Source: Sycobia sp. Sy_11
Lineage: Eukaryota > Arthropoda > Insecta > Hymenoptera > Epichrysomallidae
DNA: 64,000 nucleotides
Direction of reading: 5' to 3'
Assembly: GCA_018907035.1 (NCBI GenBank)
Contig: JACCIC010000212.1
Location: 124,001-188,000, forward strand
Position numbers and translations under genes: made by a program. The notes under the pieces were generated by a model. That model had not been told where the DNA came from and did no database searches. It saw only the letters and a program-made list of their open reading frames with translations. Below are positions 26,427-39,547 of this stretch, in pieces (position 1 is the first letter of the stretch; each line of letters begins with the position of its first letter).

Positions 26427-29400
26427 TGGGTCGCTCGCGCCTTCGATCTCTTCTCTATATCGAAAGACGTTAAGCTGCGCGGGATAAATGAGATTCACTT
26501 TTCTTCGATTCTATTACGCTTATTCGGCTCTCTGTTCTTCTTATTGGCAGATTTTTTTTTCGCGCGCGTTATTAACAGAAAGGGATGCTGATATATTTCA
26601 ATAGATATACATGATCGAGGAAAATATGTTAATACGATAAATGCTGATTCAATCAATCTCTTATTATTCATAAAGATTTCGTTCGTTCGATGAAGAAAGT
26701 TCTGACATAGGGTAACTTTATTTAGTTTCTGAAATTAGATTTAAAGATATAAATCCCGAGCTATTCGACATCTATGAAGTCATTAATATGTAATAAAATA
26801 ACGTTTTCATGATTTTTCTCATGCTTCTTTAGTAATATTATTTGATACTGTTTCGAACAAGCACGATCTAATCATACGTTTACGAAACACATATGCTCAA
26901 TCGAGTAAAGTTAATATAATCTGTGAGGTGAAAAAAAAAATCTACTCTGATTCTGGATGTCTCAAAAGCTCGCGTTCGAATTGCGAAAGATTCGAGACAT
27001 ATTTCTATTTTAGAAAACGGAAAGATATCTGCACTTGTGTCCTCCTTCAAAGGATAAGAGCGAAATTGATTTCTGAGCTTCCGCTTTGGATTTTCTATCC
27101 TCCAGACCCTTGAGACAATTTGTACTTGAACCGGTTCACGTGTTTCACCCAACCCATCTCTTTTTCTCCTTTTCGAATCACCATTTTTCCAGGCAACGGA
27201 TGAAGAGGCGAACTTCGCTCGCTCGTTAATCTTCTGGCTCTCCATTTTTTCTTCGTACTTTAAGACTTTTTACTACGACGAATTCTTAGATTGAATCGTT
27301 CGAAAATTCTAAATGATTTGAAAGAGAAAAATAATTTTTTTTAATCTTCTCATTTTTTTTGAATGGCCAGGTTGGTCAATCATATTTATGAATAAAGTAT
27401 AAATAGGATATTATAAAATACATATAGAAATTACTGGTGTGAATTTGAGCATTTATTAATAACGATGTATAAAATACATCGTCTATAGACGGTACACAAT
27501 TAGAAGCCGAAAAATAGCCAAACAAATTTGTCCATAGTCCTTTCAAGAAAATTAAGGAGCTAATGAAATTGGTAGAGGAAAGGTATTTATTATATGAGTA
27601 TTAAACGGTGTATGTATTTTCAACAAAGTAAAATAAACAATGACTGCCATCTAGTATTTCCCTAAAATTGTCTTATTTGTCCATTTTACTGAACTTATGG
27701 TTTCACTAATTTTACCAAATTCAAAAATTAATAACTCAAGGTAGTTTCCAGAATATGATAACACATTATGTCTAAAAAATGTTCTTTAATACTACATGAT
27801 TTTTAGTACTAAACAATGTTTTAAATACTACGGGTTTGACTACATATTTTCAATATTTTGGCCACTTCAATTTTTCAACAATTTTAAATAATATGAGATT
27901 AGAAATAATATAGTTTAAAAAAATTCTCTAGGTGGAACAAATATTGCTAATAATATACTGGCTTTAACATAAGCTTCCTTACCGAAGGTAGCGGTAATAT
28001 GCTATAATTTTTATTATATAATTAATTTTTCATTTATTGACTTGCTATTTCTATCTCTACTCATACTTTATTATATAGATATATTGAAATAACTATTCAG
28101 CTGCTTTAGTTTATGCTATATTTAGTTTATGCTATATTTAGTTTATGCTTGGGAGATAGCTGAACTGCCATAAAACTTCAGTCACTAATTAAATGATATT
28201 CCATGATAAATATTCAAGTGCTTTCAATATTAATCAATATTTTTAAGGCTTATCGTTACATTTGATTGAATACAATCAAAATTACATAGAAAATCGATAG
28301 GTTTTACTAGTGACACTAAATAATTAATTGATCATCATCTACGTAAACTTATAATTGAATGAGAGCGTTTTCATTCGTGCTCCGGAAGTCCAGCGCTTTG
28401 AAAATTAATTTATATAGTTGAAAGTCAAAGCTACGCCATTCCGATTAGTATATTTAATCGTTTTGCATAAAATTTTATCTATTCATCTTCGTGCCTAATT
28501 ACGAAATAAGCTCCATAGTCGTAAATTAGAACCAGTCGCATTCGACCTCATATGCTTCATTGACCTTTGCTACCCCTCACTATTTCGTTTGTTTGTTTTT
28601 TTTCCATCTATTTTTTACTCCGTTCTCGGCTTGTAAACTTCCCACCGGTTCGGAAAAACTCGGCCGCCGTAAAGCCGCCATAAATTGCAGCGGACCCAGA
28701 GCCACAGACACTATTAATAAACAATAGTTCAGCAAGATGGATAAGTCGTGTTGGCTGATGTAAAAACGCTGTTCCCCTCTCCTTTGCTTCATAGAATGAT
28801 TGATACGCAGAAACAAAAAAAGAGGGAGGGGCGATGTTTTCGAAAGAATGCCGAAAGAAAATGCATGTACAATTGCTTCTTGTCAGTCAGTATTTGAGCA
28901 ATTGTTGCGCCGTGAATAATTAAAATAGTGCTCGAGAGCTTGTTGAAGAATAAGGATCAGAATGAATTTAGGTTTTCGTACGATCGCAAATGACTGCATA
29001 TTTATGTTAAACGATTGAAAATAATTTTTAATTTTTTATACGAGACCAAATTATTTTACAAAGATTTGAGCTTATGGCAAATGATTTTTAATAATTAGTA
29101 ATTTTTCTTAGTAGACGTCCTTAATAGAATAATAATGTTTTAGATCGCATTTCAGCCTTTTAAAAGCCCCTTATATTTTTTATTTTATATTACATTGCAT
29201 TTCTTGAAAAAACTTCGAACAAATTTTATAGCAAACAAAAACAAACAGTGACTGCCGGCATATAAATATTTTCGATTACACAAGAAACACTTAGTATCAT
29301 TCGTAATTGTACGTCTGAAAATTAAGGTAATATACAATCAGATATTAAAATTTTCTTCACTTTGAAGGTTAATTATTTTGTTTCAAAAAGTAATATTTTA

Positions 29401-30339
29401 ATCATAGCTCTAAATTACGTGATATTGATATACAAGATCAGGCTTTATTATCATTTAATATTAACGAAATTTGTAGGCGCCTGGGTGATTTTTTAAAACG
29501 ATTCTAAGCTATGAATTTGAATGTACAATTATTTTGAAACAAAAAATTAAAGAAAAAATTGAAAAAAGGTCCTGTTACAATTGTTTTTGATAGTTCCGCA
29601 GTGTTCAAAAACATTCCTCAGAAAAGCCTTGAAATCGTTTTCGTCATTTAAAAAAGATTTTTTTGCATCTTTTTAAAATACTGTAAAATGTTAAGAACAC
29701 TTAAGAAAAAATTAGTATCGTGAAAGACTGAAATATCGTGAAAAAATCTTTGAATTTTCTCAAATAGCTGCCTGAAATATTTATTTCAGATATAAAGTAT
29801 ATAAAGCTAACGTAATCGAATGACAAGATAATCTTATGTCTTGATAAATTGCAAATTTTATACAAAACCATGAAGAATTTGTCTATCTTTACTTAATATT
29901 CAATTTTAAGGAGTTCTAGTCGAGCGTTCCCAGGTATATACTTACAAGGTAAGTTTGCAGTGACCGATCAACCTGGCATTAAAAACATAGGTATCGAGAT
30001 CAGAGATATTATGTATTGAAAATATGGAAACAAATGAAGATAAGACATTTAATAACTATCTAAATAGCGAAATTAACGAAAAAATACTATTTCCTACCGA
30101 ATTTAATTAAAAATAAAGAGAATGAAGATCTACTTGGAATGGAAGAAAGGTTCGTTGTTTTTAAGCATTCATTTTTTTTTTAATTTAATACAAATACTAT
30201 GTATCAAAACGATTATTTAGCCGGTTACTGTACACTCCTCTTGTCCATCTTTCTATTCTTGACAAAAAACTATTGACTAATGTTAAACCGTACTTAATCA
30301 ACCCCTACAAAGTCCCGAAACTTCCACACCCACACCCCT
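26426..30339. other. Mostly AT-rich DNA, no gene seen
   Basis: Contains a small GC-richer patch at 28,560-28,790 that is less AT-biased than its surroundings. No coding frame with splice or family support. A short tandem repeat at 28,105 is listed separately. Confidence 0.45.
28105..28149 (+). repeat. 16-bp tandem repeat, 2.8 copies
   Basis: Two exact units of TTTAGTTTATGCTATA are followed by a partial unit TTTAGTTTATGCT. Confidence 0.9.
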
Positions 30340-30646
30340 CGAGTACCGCAAAAATCCCGGCATGCCCATTTACGGGGAAAAGAGATAGGCGCGCCTTCCG
30401 GGCCGATGCCCCCGTACACGGCGATCCCCGTATACATACGATCAAATTATAGCCCGTGCCGGAGCCCTCGCGCGTCGCCTCGCGCGTCTATCCCTCTCGA
30501 AAATTCCGCGAGCTGGTCCACGAAACGGACGGAATTAGACTTGACTTTTTGTCATAAACCAATTCGCTTCGACGTGAGAGGCACGGGGTGAGGGGGCAGG
30601 GGTCGAGCTTTCCATCCCGCGAGCCACGAGAATGGAAAGCACGCTG

Positions 30647-30648
<2 letters not shown>

Positions 30649-30699
<51 letters not shown>
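30649..30699. repeat. (AT)n microsatellite
   Basis: Uninterrupted AT tract of about 50 bp followed by CATATACACGTACACAT. Confidence 0.95.
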
Positions 30700-30705
<6 letters not shown>

Positions 30706-31069
30706 CACGTACACATAGGGATATCGCGCTAGGCTCGGCGCTTCCCCGGAATTCCGTTAGGATCTCGGATTCTGTACACGCTTTAGCGAGTCCATTATAG
30801 AGATTGTACGCCTCCGCCTCCCTCCCCCGCCATTCCCGCCACCGGGTTCTGCCTTATAATACCGGGTAGACGGGGATGGGAGACGGGAGGGTGGTGGTGG
30901 CGAGGGCAGCCCAGAGCAGACTCGCGCGATTTTCGCTATGCGCGCGCGACACTGAAAGAGCCACCGCACCGCGCCGGGATCGCTCATGCGCAAACGCATT
31001 GTTTCTATCCCGTCTGCTTTTTGCGCCGGAACGAGGAGGAAATTCCGGCTCTCTGCCCCTTCCTCGTAT

Positions 31070-31093
<24 letters not shown>
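31070..31093. repeat. (TC)n microsatellite
   Basis: Pure dinucleotide tract of about 24 bp. Confidence 0.9.
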
Positions 31094-31100
<7 letters not shown>

Positions 31101-31290
31101 TTTCTTCCCATTTTGCTTTCGTGCGCGCAAGAGATTATTTTCACCGACTGCACACCTGCGCGAATGGAGGTGGGAGTTGGAGGGAGCGCAATTTTTGGCC
31201 AAGGCATTCTTTACTTTCGAACGACTGTGGCCAGCGACGGAGCAAACAATGAGATAATAAATGATGGAAATGCTGACTGAAATAATAATC

Positions 31291-33262
31291 GAGTAGTTCT
31301 TCAAGATTTCGTGGATTTACTGTTAGCAAATTTCTGTAATTATTACATTCGTAATTCTGGAAATTTCATTTCGTAAACATTGACTCGGTTTTCTAATCCG
31401 TATTTGATTGTTGAAGCCATGTAAAGCATCGCCGCACTGAGTGAAAAACCGAGTCACTCAGTACATTTAGAATTCATAGTCTATACCAGAACGTACCTTA
31501 TGTTTCAAGATATTTTAATATTGCATTTCTTTGCATTTATTTCAAATTAGTACATTCATCCGATTTTTGATAGAGAACCGTGCTGTTAACCATATGCACG
31601 TTCTGGAAAAAGTGGAATATTTATCTCATTTAATGTACAAAAATGACACTGTTCTTGAGCCGCGAATTCCGCGTGACCATTGTATTTCACATTTGCTGTA
31701 CGTTAATGTACAAAATTTTTCATATATACCGACATTGAATAATAATTTGAATAAAAGAAGAATATTATCAGAATTAATTTTTTCAAAATGAATAATATAA
31801 TCTTCGGCCCCTAGAAATTGCAATGCCCGTTTTAGTGGTTCTATTTCAAATTGGACGAAATATTTGTTCATGTTATTGGCAAAAGTCTGTCAACAGTAAC
31901 CTTTTTAGAAACATTGTATTACTAATTGTAAACATCGAGTAAATTTAGTAAATTATCAGTAAATTTGTCTCAATTATCCTATCGTATATTAAACAAGAGT
32001 TTCTTCTGGGCCCATCTAGGTCTATGCTTATCATAGGAACAGATATTATTCGTCATAGATTCGCACACCGCTGGTTGTCGTATCTGACCTGCTTTAAACA
32101 GTCGCAATGAATTACCATACCGAATTCACAATAATCGATATAAAATTATTCAGTGATGCCCGAAACCCAACGACAATCTCTCCGCTCGAAATCTGCCTCC
32201 TCGTCTTCGATCTCACGATGTTACTCCCCTCATCCAACGGTACAGCGTCACGTATATTATTCTCGCGCATTCCCGATTCGCCTTCTAATTTTTACCATTT
32301 TTCCTGGGTCGTTTTTCCACGGGGCAGGTCGAGCGGGGCCACTGTGTAAATCACGAGGACGGTTAATGGGGTAATAAAGCAGAGGATCACGATAGGGAAA
32401 TGAGAAGCTGGATATATGTACTTCGTTTCCAAGATGCAAAATGGGATCCTCTTCTCATCTACCACCTACAACATTCGCAATTACCTGCCTTTTACATTTC
32501 AGACTCGCGACGGTTTATTTTGCTGACTACATTTATATCTCGGCATCTCAGGCTTTAATATGTGCGACTTCCGATTTCAAGAATGCTCCATTTTGTGGGG
32601 TGAAAAAGGAATAATCTTAATTACAGTCCAAGGATAGACTAAGAAATACCGCTAACCAAGTGTTAGTTACAAAATTTAATGAAATATAGTATCGCAGTAA
32701 TGTTTTATAGTTGACAATGTTTTTTCAAAACTGTAAATCGACCCTTTAACGTGTAAAAGTACAATAAAGAAATTGCACTTTTTCTAATTCAACATTTAAC
32801 TAAAAAATTATAATAAAAAGACAAAATTTACTTTTTACATATTTTCTTTCCCCTTATCATATTATAAATTGATTTATTGCAAGGTCTTCTACTAATCTAA
32901 AATAAGTTAAATAGTCAAATACAATCAAAATTGATGTTGCATATACTCTAATCGGATGAATGGTCTTTTTCGAAATTTCTACATAAGCGTTTCGTAAATT
33001 TATAATAAAACTATTCTGACAATCGAATGACACTGAATGATGATAATAGATTAATAATATATTTAACCTTCAGTTATATCAAATTTTACTTCTGCGGAAC
33101 ATTTTAGGATAAATCATCATGTTTAATGCATTTATATTGTCATACAATAAAAAGGTCTTGTACTGCATTACATTCACTTCATATAGAGACCCTCTATCAT
33201 CGATTCAAATTATAATTCAATTTTACGTAAATTTAAATATTCAATAATTACTTAAATGATAC
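31291..33262. other. AT-rich DNA, no gene seen
   Basis: Two overlapping opposite-strand frames near 31,530-31,870 (86 and 81 codons) were examined. They show no family motif, signal peptide or splice context and are probably spurious. The rest is ordinary AT-rich sequence. Confidence 0.45.
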
Positions 33263-33643
33263 TGTTAGAGTCATCATGTAGGGTGCGTCATGTACCGCTT
33301 AATGTAACGGTACTTGTATGTGTATGAACTGCGCGATTGAAAGACAGCATGCAGAAAAATCCGGGGAAGAAAAGTAATTAGGCAGGTCAGAACAAGTATA
33401 GGTATCCGAACGTTATGAGTTAGGAGCGACAGGTCAGAAGAGACAGAAGTTTTTGAGGAACGATCGTGTAAAGATCAGGACGCGTGTGCGTGTGTCAGAG
33501 TTGACGTAGAATTAAGTATTCACTGTATTAAAAGTGTATCTAGTATTATAATTTTTTAAATATATTGTGACTATTACTAGATTTAGATCAATAAAAGTGT
33601 CTATTTTATTATCCAGACAAGCTTTCTCCTGGATCTTTCAACA
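33263..33643 (+). mobile_element. Candidate solo LTR of a retrotransposon
   Basis: A 381-bp segment starts TGTTAG and ends CTTTCAACA, so its ends are TGTT...AACA, the usual inverted LTR dinucleotides extended by two bases. It is less AT-rich than its flanks. It has a TATTAAAAG-like box near 33,527 and a CAATAAAAG polyadenylation-like signal near 33,588, as expected of a U3-R-U5 layout. No matching second LTR, internal coding region or clear target-site duplication was found, so it would be a solo LTR if real. Confidence 0.4.
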
Positions 33644-35633
33644 TACAAAAATTCAACTCCAAAATTGAACTTAAAAAATTGAAATGTTATTTCATAATAT
33701 TTTAATGTAAACTATTGAGGAATGGCGCATTACAATTTTTACGTGGATCATGCAAATTCGATATTATATATCTATATCATTACTTAAATTACTCTAGTCC
33801 CTGGTAAAAATTTGTTCTATAAATACTTCTATAATTGCATTGGATTCACGCTGTTTAGAAAATGTTCATGGTCCTCGACAAAATTTACGATATATCATAT
33901 TTCATTTTACCTTTTGTCTTTAGTAAAGTCATTTGGCCTTTAGTCTTTAGTAAAAGGCTTACAATGGTGGAGGAAGGTGTTCCTAAGTTTCCTAACAAGT
34001 TTTATTGAATTTGATGAGTATATGATGGCAAATCACTAGTCCTCTATAGACTCTTAATATCCGATAAAAATACAAAAATTAAATAGCTTATCGACATACC
34101 CAAGTATACTCAAAAACTCATATTTAGGGGAAGTAAAAAAGAGTGAAAAAAAATCACACACACGAGGACGCGACTGGAACGAGACGGAAAGAGGGACGGG
34201 CCCGACACGGAAATTAGAATGGCGCCGGTAGTGGCACGAATCCCAGCCTCGCTACTCGGCGCGCGACAAAAGTATGACGAATTTCGCGCAACCCAATGGG
34301 AAGTCAGAAGGGTGAGATTGGGTGGGTGGAATTTACAACGTCGATTTCCTGGGCTTTCCTTTGGTGAAGGATGTGGTATATAACTAACATGGTCTAATGC
34401 TCATTATTGGCTTGTAGAATTCCTGCCTTATCGAGCTTATAAAAAATTTTTCCTTTCATATTATCGTTTTTATGAAATGAATGCTTGTTTATTGACAATT
34501 TTTTTGGTCGAAATCGATATCTAATATGTAAGTAAGAAATAATATGTTTTGAAAATGGGAGAGCTTTAGGCCCCAGTACTTTACACGGTACAATTGGTGG
34601 TAATCCAAGCTATCTGGCTCACTGGACAAAATCCAAAATCTGCATAGCTTTGATAGCTTTTCCTTGTCAGAGTTTAGAATGCTAAGAATTCTCAATGAAA
34701 AATTTCTATCGATTTTACTACTTTAAATGTTCTTCGTGGAAAACTGTAGCGGCCTATACGTTAGATTATTACTCGTAAATACAGTCTATATTCTATTGAC
34801 AATTGATGACCAAACTTAACTGTAAATTTCACAGGATTTGGTTGATACGAATTAAAAATGTATTTATATTACTTTTGCTGATCAATAATTGACTGGATAT
34901 ATTTATATTTTCAAATAATAAGTGTTTCTCAATTAGGCAAAAAAATTTCGCATGATAAAGAGTATAAATAAATATACCAAAGGAATTAAGTATCGTAAAT
35001 GAATATTATCTATCAATATGACATGCTCAATTTTTCGAGGATGAACTCGAACTGAAATTACCATCGCCTCTATGTATGCGTGTGTGAACGCGGCTGTGAA
35101 GCTTTACAAAACCCAATAGTCGCATCATTATTTCATCAAACGTAATAATACAAGAGATTAACAATATTTATTTATGTTCCACTGGAAATGGATTCTTGTC
35201 TACTTTCCATTTAATCTATGCTAAAAAAAAGAACTATTCATATTACAATTTTATTGAATCGTGAAAATCTTTCAATAATTAATCCTAAATATTTATGTAA
35301 CGGTCTATTTACTTTTAACAATTTTGTAATTTTTTTTAGTTGTTAACGAGCAAAAAATTATATTATTCAACTTTGCAATTAATTGTAACAAAAAAAGAGA
35401 GAGAAATCAGAGAGGACCGCAGGTTTCCAGGGCGATAAGCTCATTTTCGAAAGGTTAATTATTCTCAGCGTTAAATAAAACCTCGCTCCAATTTCCATCA
35501 TCGTACTTTTAATTATCGCGTTTATTACTTGTTACTCGTTGCCCGTCTCGAAATATACAGAGACACGGAAGGAGAGCGAATGCGGAGGCCACCGAAAAAA
35601 TATGCACTTTTTCGGACTGTCCATCTGTGTTTG

Positions 35634-35659
35634 TTTTTTTTTTTTTTTTTTTTTTTTTT
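35634..35659. repeat. Poly-T tract
   Basis: Uninterrupted T run of about 26 bp followed by AG and T8. Confidence 0.9.
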
Positions 35660-36976
35660 AGTTTTTTTTGTGTATTTTACCGTTGTATCAGCTCCCGTTC
35701 TCGGTAACGTCTGGTTACTACAGGCGTGCTTTTAGCTCCCCCGCCCCCACAGAGCGCGGAGAGGTAGGAACTTTTTCAATATAAAAGCTGTCAAATTCGC
35801 GGGAAGATGGGTGAGTTGTGCAGGTGAGCGCGCAGTTTCCAATTAAAATTATATCCATGCTTTTCTCCAATTAGACGCGAATGCGTGGTTGTTTTGGAGA
35901 GCCCACAGTGGAATTTCATTTTGCGGCAATTTTAAGAAAATTATTTGTTTAATATTATAGAAACTGTCCATCGAAACGAAAGTTTTTTCTGCCTTTTAAC
36001 CTTTGTAATAAAAAATACCGTCTTTATTATATTTTACTGCAGTTCTAATGTTCGATTATTAAATAAATTGCGGTATATTCGTGTAAAGTTGTTTTTATAT
36101 GTACATAAAAAATTATAGATTCCAGAAATAATAATTTATCCATGTTTCAGGTTCTCTATTAAAATATGTTTATTTTAGTTTACAAATTTTATTTAAATTT
36201 TATTTATAATTAAATTCACGTCAAATCAAGGACACCTAATTTAGAGGTAATTTACACAAGTGACACATCGATCCGAACAGCTCCTAGTTGGTAAGACGTA
36301 TATACAGCTTTTGAGATTTCAATTAGGGCTCTGATATTATCTGATAATTAAAATTTTAATATGATTTTTAATTTATATTAATTCACAGACTATTTATGAG
36401 TAAATATCAAAATATTGATATAAAATTGTATGAGCATGTATTAATTTTACTTGCACTACACTGCAATTTCCAATTGCCGCCATCTATATGAGATTGGACT
36501 TACCTGAAACATAAAATAAAATTATTATTAGCAATGAAATGAAAAAGTAATAAATATTTTTAATTAACAAAAAGTTTTATTCAATTATCGAATGTCTAAA
36601 GTCCAGTATATTTTGATAAGTTTACGTTTACTGAAGTCAGTGTCTGTAAAATTATTATTTTTATTTAGCAGACCCAGATAAATAACGGAGAGGTGCTGTA
36701 ACGGACAAGTTCAAAGTCAAGTGGACATTTAGATATCGATCTAAAAACATTATTTAAAGAATCCAGTAATCCTGTTTATTTTCATCTAATGTATGAGATT
36801 AAAAAATATGATTTAAATACGAAACACAAATGAATGAATAAATATAATAAAAAAAATATTGCAGGCACTCGGGGAACAATCATCAATTGAATTGATTTAT
36901 AAGATCGGTAAAGCGATATGTGAGTCATATGTGCAACTTCGGCCCGTGTCGAAAAATTTCCGAAGCAAATCAGTAC

Positions 36977-36982
36977 AGATAA
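36977..36982 (+). promoter_or_regulatory. GATA-type site upstream of SP1
   Basis: AGATAA (WGATAR consensus) in the context ACAGATAATG, 139 bp upstream of the SP1 start codon. The same ten bases occur upstream of SP2. GATA factors such as GATAe drive midgut digestive genes in insects; use here is inferred. Confidence 0.4.
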
Positions 36983-37058
36983 TGCTCTATACTTTTAGCA
37001 AAAGTAATCGCTCATCAACATGGAAGAATTCTTATTAATTTAACAATGAAATGACTCG

Positions 37059-37066
37059 TATATAAG
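37059..37066 (+). promoter_or_regulatory. TATA box of SP1
   Basis: TATATAAG lies 57 bp upstream of the start codon. Transcription would start about 30 bp downstream, near the TTTTTCACGG at about 37,084, giving a 5' UTR of roughly 30 bases. Confidence 0.65.
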
Positions 37067-37115
37067 TGAGTGGCGTGAAATTATTTTTCACGGTTCTGAT
37101 TTGACCGCCCGCAAA

Positions 37116-38490
37116 ATGGCAAACTTTCTGATAATTCTCGTTGCGCTTGTATTTGTGCAAGGTAAGCAAGGTTTACCATTTTTATACCTGTGAGTAATAC
37201 TAACTAAAAAAGATTATAATTTGTATCGTGTGTATATTATATATATAGTATACACATATTAAAAAGGTTGCGTTTTTATATTTTCTATATTTATAAAATT
37301 AAGCAAATTTCTAACTACAAATTTTAGAAAAATTCTACCAAAGTCATTATCGTTGTTTACTTGGAAATAAATTCATCCATTACAAGGCGCAAGTCACATA
37401 TTAACGTCAGCCGTTAATTCGACACAATTATTCTCATAATTTCCAGGCTGCTTTGCCCTGTCGCACGATGCAAAGCCAAGCCCAAATCCATTGATATCGC
37501 ACGGCGAGAGCGCGGTGGCCGGCCAATTGCCCCATTACGCCTCGGTGATGCTGAAGCTCCCGTTGATCGCGCCCGTCTTCCGATGCGGCGGTTCAATTCT
37601 GAACGAGCGATGGGTCCTGACGTCCGGCCAATGCAACGTCCTGCGAATAAAGCCGATCGGCGCGATTTTACAGGTGAGGGCCGGCCAGCAGTGCCGCGGC
37701 CACAAGGGAGAATACGTGCAGACGCGGGACGTGCTGCTCGTCATCGTCAACAGAGGCCTCACGAGCGGGTACGGCGAGGGGTTTTTTTTTCTTCCTCTCT
37801 CCCTTTTTTTTTTTTTTTTGTTTTTCGAGCAAACAAGCGATATCGCGCGTAATAATGGTCGATTGATTCGTTACAGGCTCGGCTCGTTCATCAAGCAAAA
37901 CGACATCGCTCTCCTCAAACTCAACGAGCCGTTGAAGCTGAACGCGCGCGTACAGCCGGTGGCGCTGCCCAAGATGGGCGAGTTCCCCAATGGCGACGCG
38001 ATTTTGAGCGGCTTCGGCGCCAGTTCCGTGGGCCTGCTGCCCCAGTATCCGGGCGTTCTTCAATGGGCGAACGTCACCATTCTGACACAGAGCGACTGCG
38101 AGGACGCGATAGTGACGGTTTCGGCGATGAACAGGGGCCGACTGACGACCAAGCACGTCTGCACGGGGCCCCTCGATCGGCCCGTAACCGCTTGCGTCGT
38201 AAGTATTCGTTTCCAACGCTTGCGAAAGCGGCATTGAATGGGCGCGCCCCAGCATTTGGCTAGGGATGAAAATGTCGATGGAATTATTCGAAATATCTTG
38301 AAAATTCGTTTTGGCATTCTAGGGTGACGCTGGAGATCCACTGGTGCAGCAAGTAGGAAAAAAGCCAGCAGTTCTCATTGGTATTTTATCGTGGGCCCCG
38401 CCAACTTGCGGTATGACCGGCTCGCCCGTGGTATACACTCGTGTTTCCGCCTTTAACGATTGGATAGAGAAGAGAATAATTGAGAACTGA
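37116..38490 (+). CDS. SP1: secreted S1A serine protease homolog, inactive
   Basis: Four exons join at 37116-37161, 37447-37768, 37877-38198 and 38323-38490 (intron phases 1, 2, 0; all GT-AG), giving 285 residues. Residues 1 to about 19 form a signal peptide (MANFLIILVALVFVQGCFA). A chymotrypsin-fold domain follows. The catalytic His is replaced: TSGQC puts Gln77 where TAAHC is expected. Asp132 is kept in NDIALL. The nucleophile is Ala233 in GDAGDP instead of GDSGGP. Cysteines for the 42-58, 168-182 and 191-220 disulfides are present. The usual R|IVGG activation site is replaced by PLISHGES with no basic P1 residue, so ordinary zymogen cleavage is unlikely. Two triad residues are lost, so it should not be proteolytic; such homologs often act as binding proteins or cofactors. 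Closest to SP2, its neighbour. The coding sequence is GC-rich, and a T-run sits in intron 2. Confidence 0.9.
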
Positions 38491-39498
38491 TTACGTATTC
38501 AAACAAAATGACGCTATTCCAGTTTTTAATGGACAGTGATTAATTGTATTGCATTTGTGTTCATTGCTTGTTTTTTCAAGTTTGTTGTATTTAATTTCCG
38601 TGAGATAAGAAGTATTTATTTACTAATATTTTTAACTGAATTTTTATTTTCCCAAGGAAATCGCATGCAAGATTTTCATAATCATCTAACGTAGAAATTT
38701 GGTATTGAAAAAAACTGTTTATTAAAATTTCTCAATGAAATATATAGTTTATTTAAAATTGAAAACAGCATTTTTTCAATTAAATAGCCCAAAGATAATT
38801 TTAATCTGGACATAAATAAAAAATATGGATTATAGCTGTGGCGAAAATTTACTTGATATGAAAAAATGTTGTAGAATATGTTATTATAAATCAACTCCTA
38901 TTGTGTTTAAATGTTCGTGGGCGATTTTCTGTGTGCTCGAAATGCAGTAATCAATAATAAATTAGTAGATAAAATTTTTTAATGAATAATATATTACTGA
39001 ACAAAATTTATCAATTACATTTATATAAAAAAATTTGTAGGTATCATTAGTGTATAGTGATACAACATAGTGATATAACAGTCAAAAGAATAATTTTTAC
39101 TATGAACAAAATGATTAAGAAAATAGTTTCTCAAGAATTTCAGAAAAGCCTAAATTTTGTTATGAAAAGAATATCATTCAGATTATATAACTTTTTTGTA
39201 TTAAAAAAATATTTATTAGTACAATTAAATGAAAAAACAGTTGTAAAGTATATATTAGTAAAGTAAAGTAGTAACTAATAGAGTAGTAAAGTAAATTGTA
39301 CTTTCGATTTAAAGAATCGAACAGGGATTGAAGAAAATAGCATTGAATATATTTATAATAAGTATTGTATAAATATAATTATGTTGACATTTGTACGATT
39401 AGATGAAAAAAAATCATAATAAGATCGATTTAATAAAGAAATGAGATTATCAGCAACAGATAATGAATAATTTTATGCAGATTTGCCGATGCCTTGTG
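38491..39498. other. SP1-SP2 intergenic DNA
   Basis: AT-rich spacer holding the SP1 3' UTR (no clear polyadenylation signal close to the stop; ATTAAA at 38,721 is possible) and the SP2 promoter. Short open frames here have no family support. Confidence 0.6.
39447..39463. promoter_or_regulatory. Paired GATA-type sites upstream of SP2
   Basis: TTATCA (39,447, minus-strand TGATAA) and AGATAA (39,458) lie 101 and 90 bp upstream of the SP2 start. The second shares the context ACAGATAATG with the SP1 upstream region. Confidence 0.45.
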
Positions 39499-39507
39499 TA
39501 TATATAA
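39499..39507 (+). promoter_or_regulatory. TATA box of SP2
   Basis: TATATATAA lies 49 bp before the ATG at 39,548. The expected start near 39,530 falls downstream of an earlier in-frame ATG at 39,509, which supports the later ATG as the true start. Confidence 0.65.
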
Positions 39508-39547
39508 TATGCTAGCTTGCATTGCTTTAGCACACTTTCTTTCCAAG

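Larger units (their letters stand above)
30340..31290. other. GC/CpG-rich island with TA and CT microsatellites
   Basis: CpG-rich on both sides of a TA tract. Overlapping low-complexity frames on both strands are not convincing as genes. It may be regulatory. Confidence 0.4.
33644..37058. other. AT-rich DNA upstream of the protease array
   Basis: No gene recognised. It includes GC-richer patches at 34,140-34,330 and 35,700-35,880 and a poly-T tract at 35,634-35,659. A GATA-type site at 36,977 near the end is listed separately. Confidence 0.45.

Noticed and set aside
37668..38255. 195-codon minus-strand frame over SP1
   Set aside because: Shadow of the GC-rich SP1 exons; the plus strand carries the protease motifs and conserved splice phases.
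39509..39547. Earlier in-frame ATG for SP2
   Set aside because: It lies only a few bases after the TATA box, upstream of the expected transcription start, so the ATG at 39,548 is preferred.
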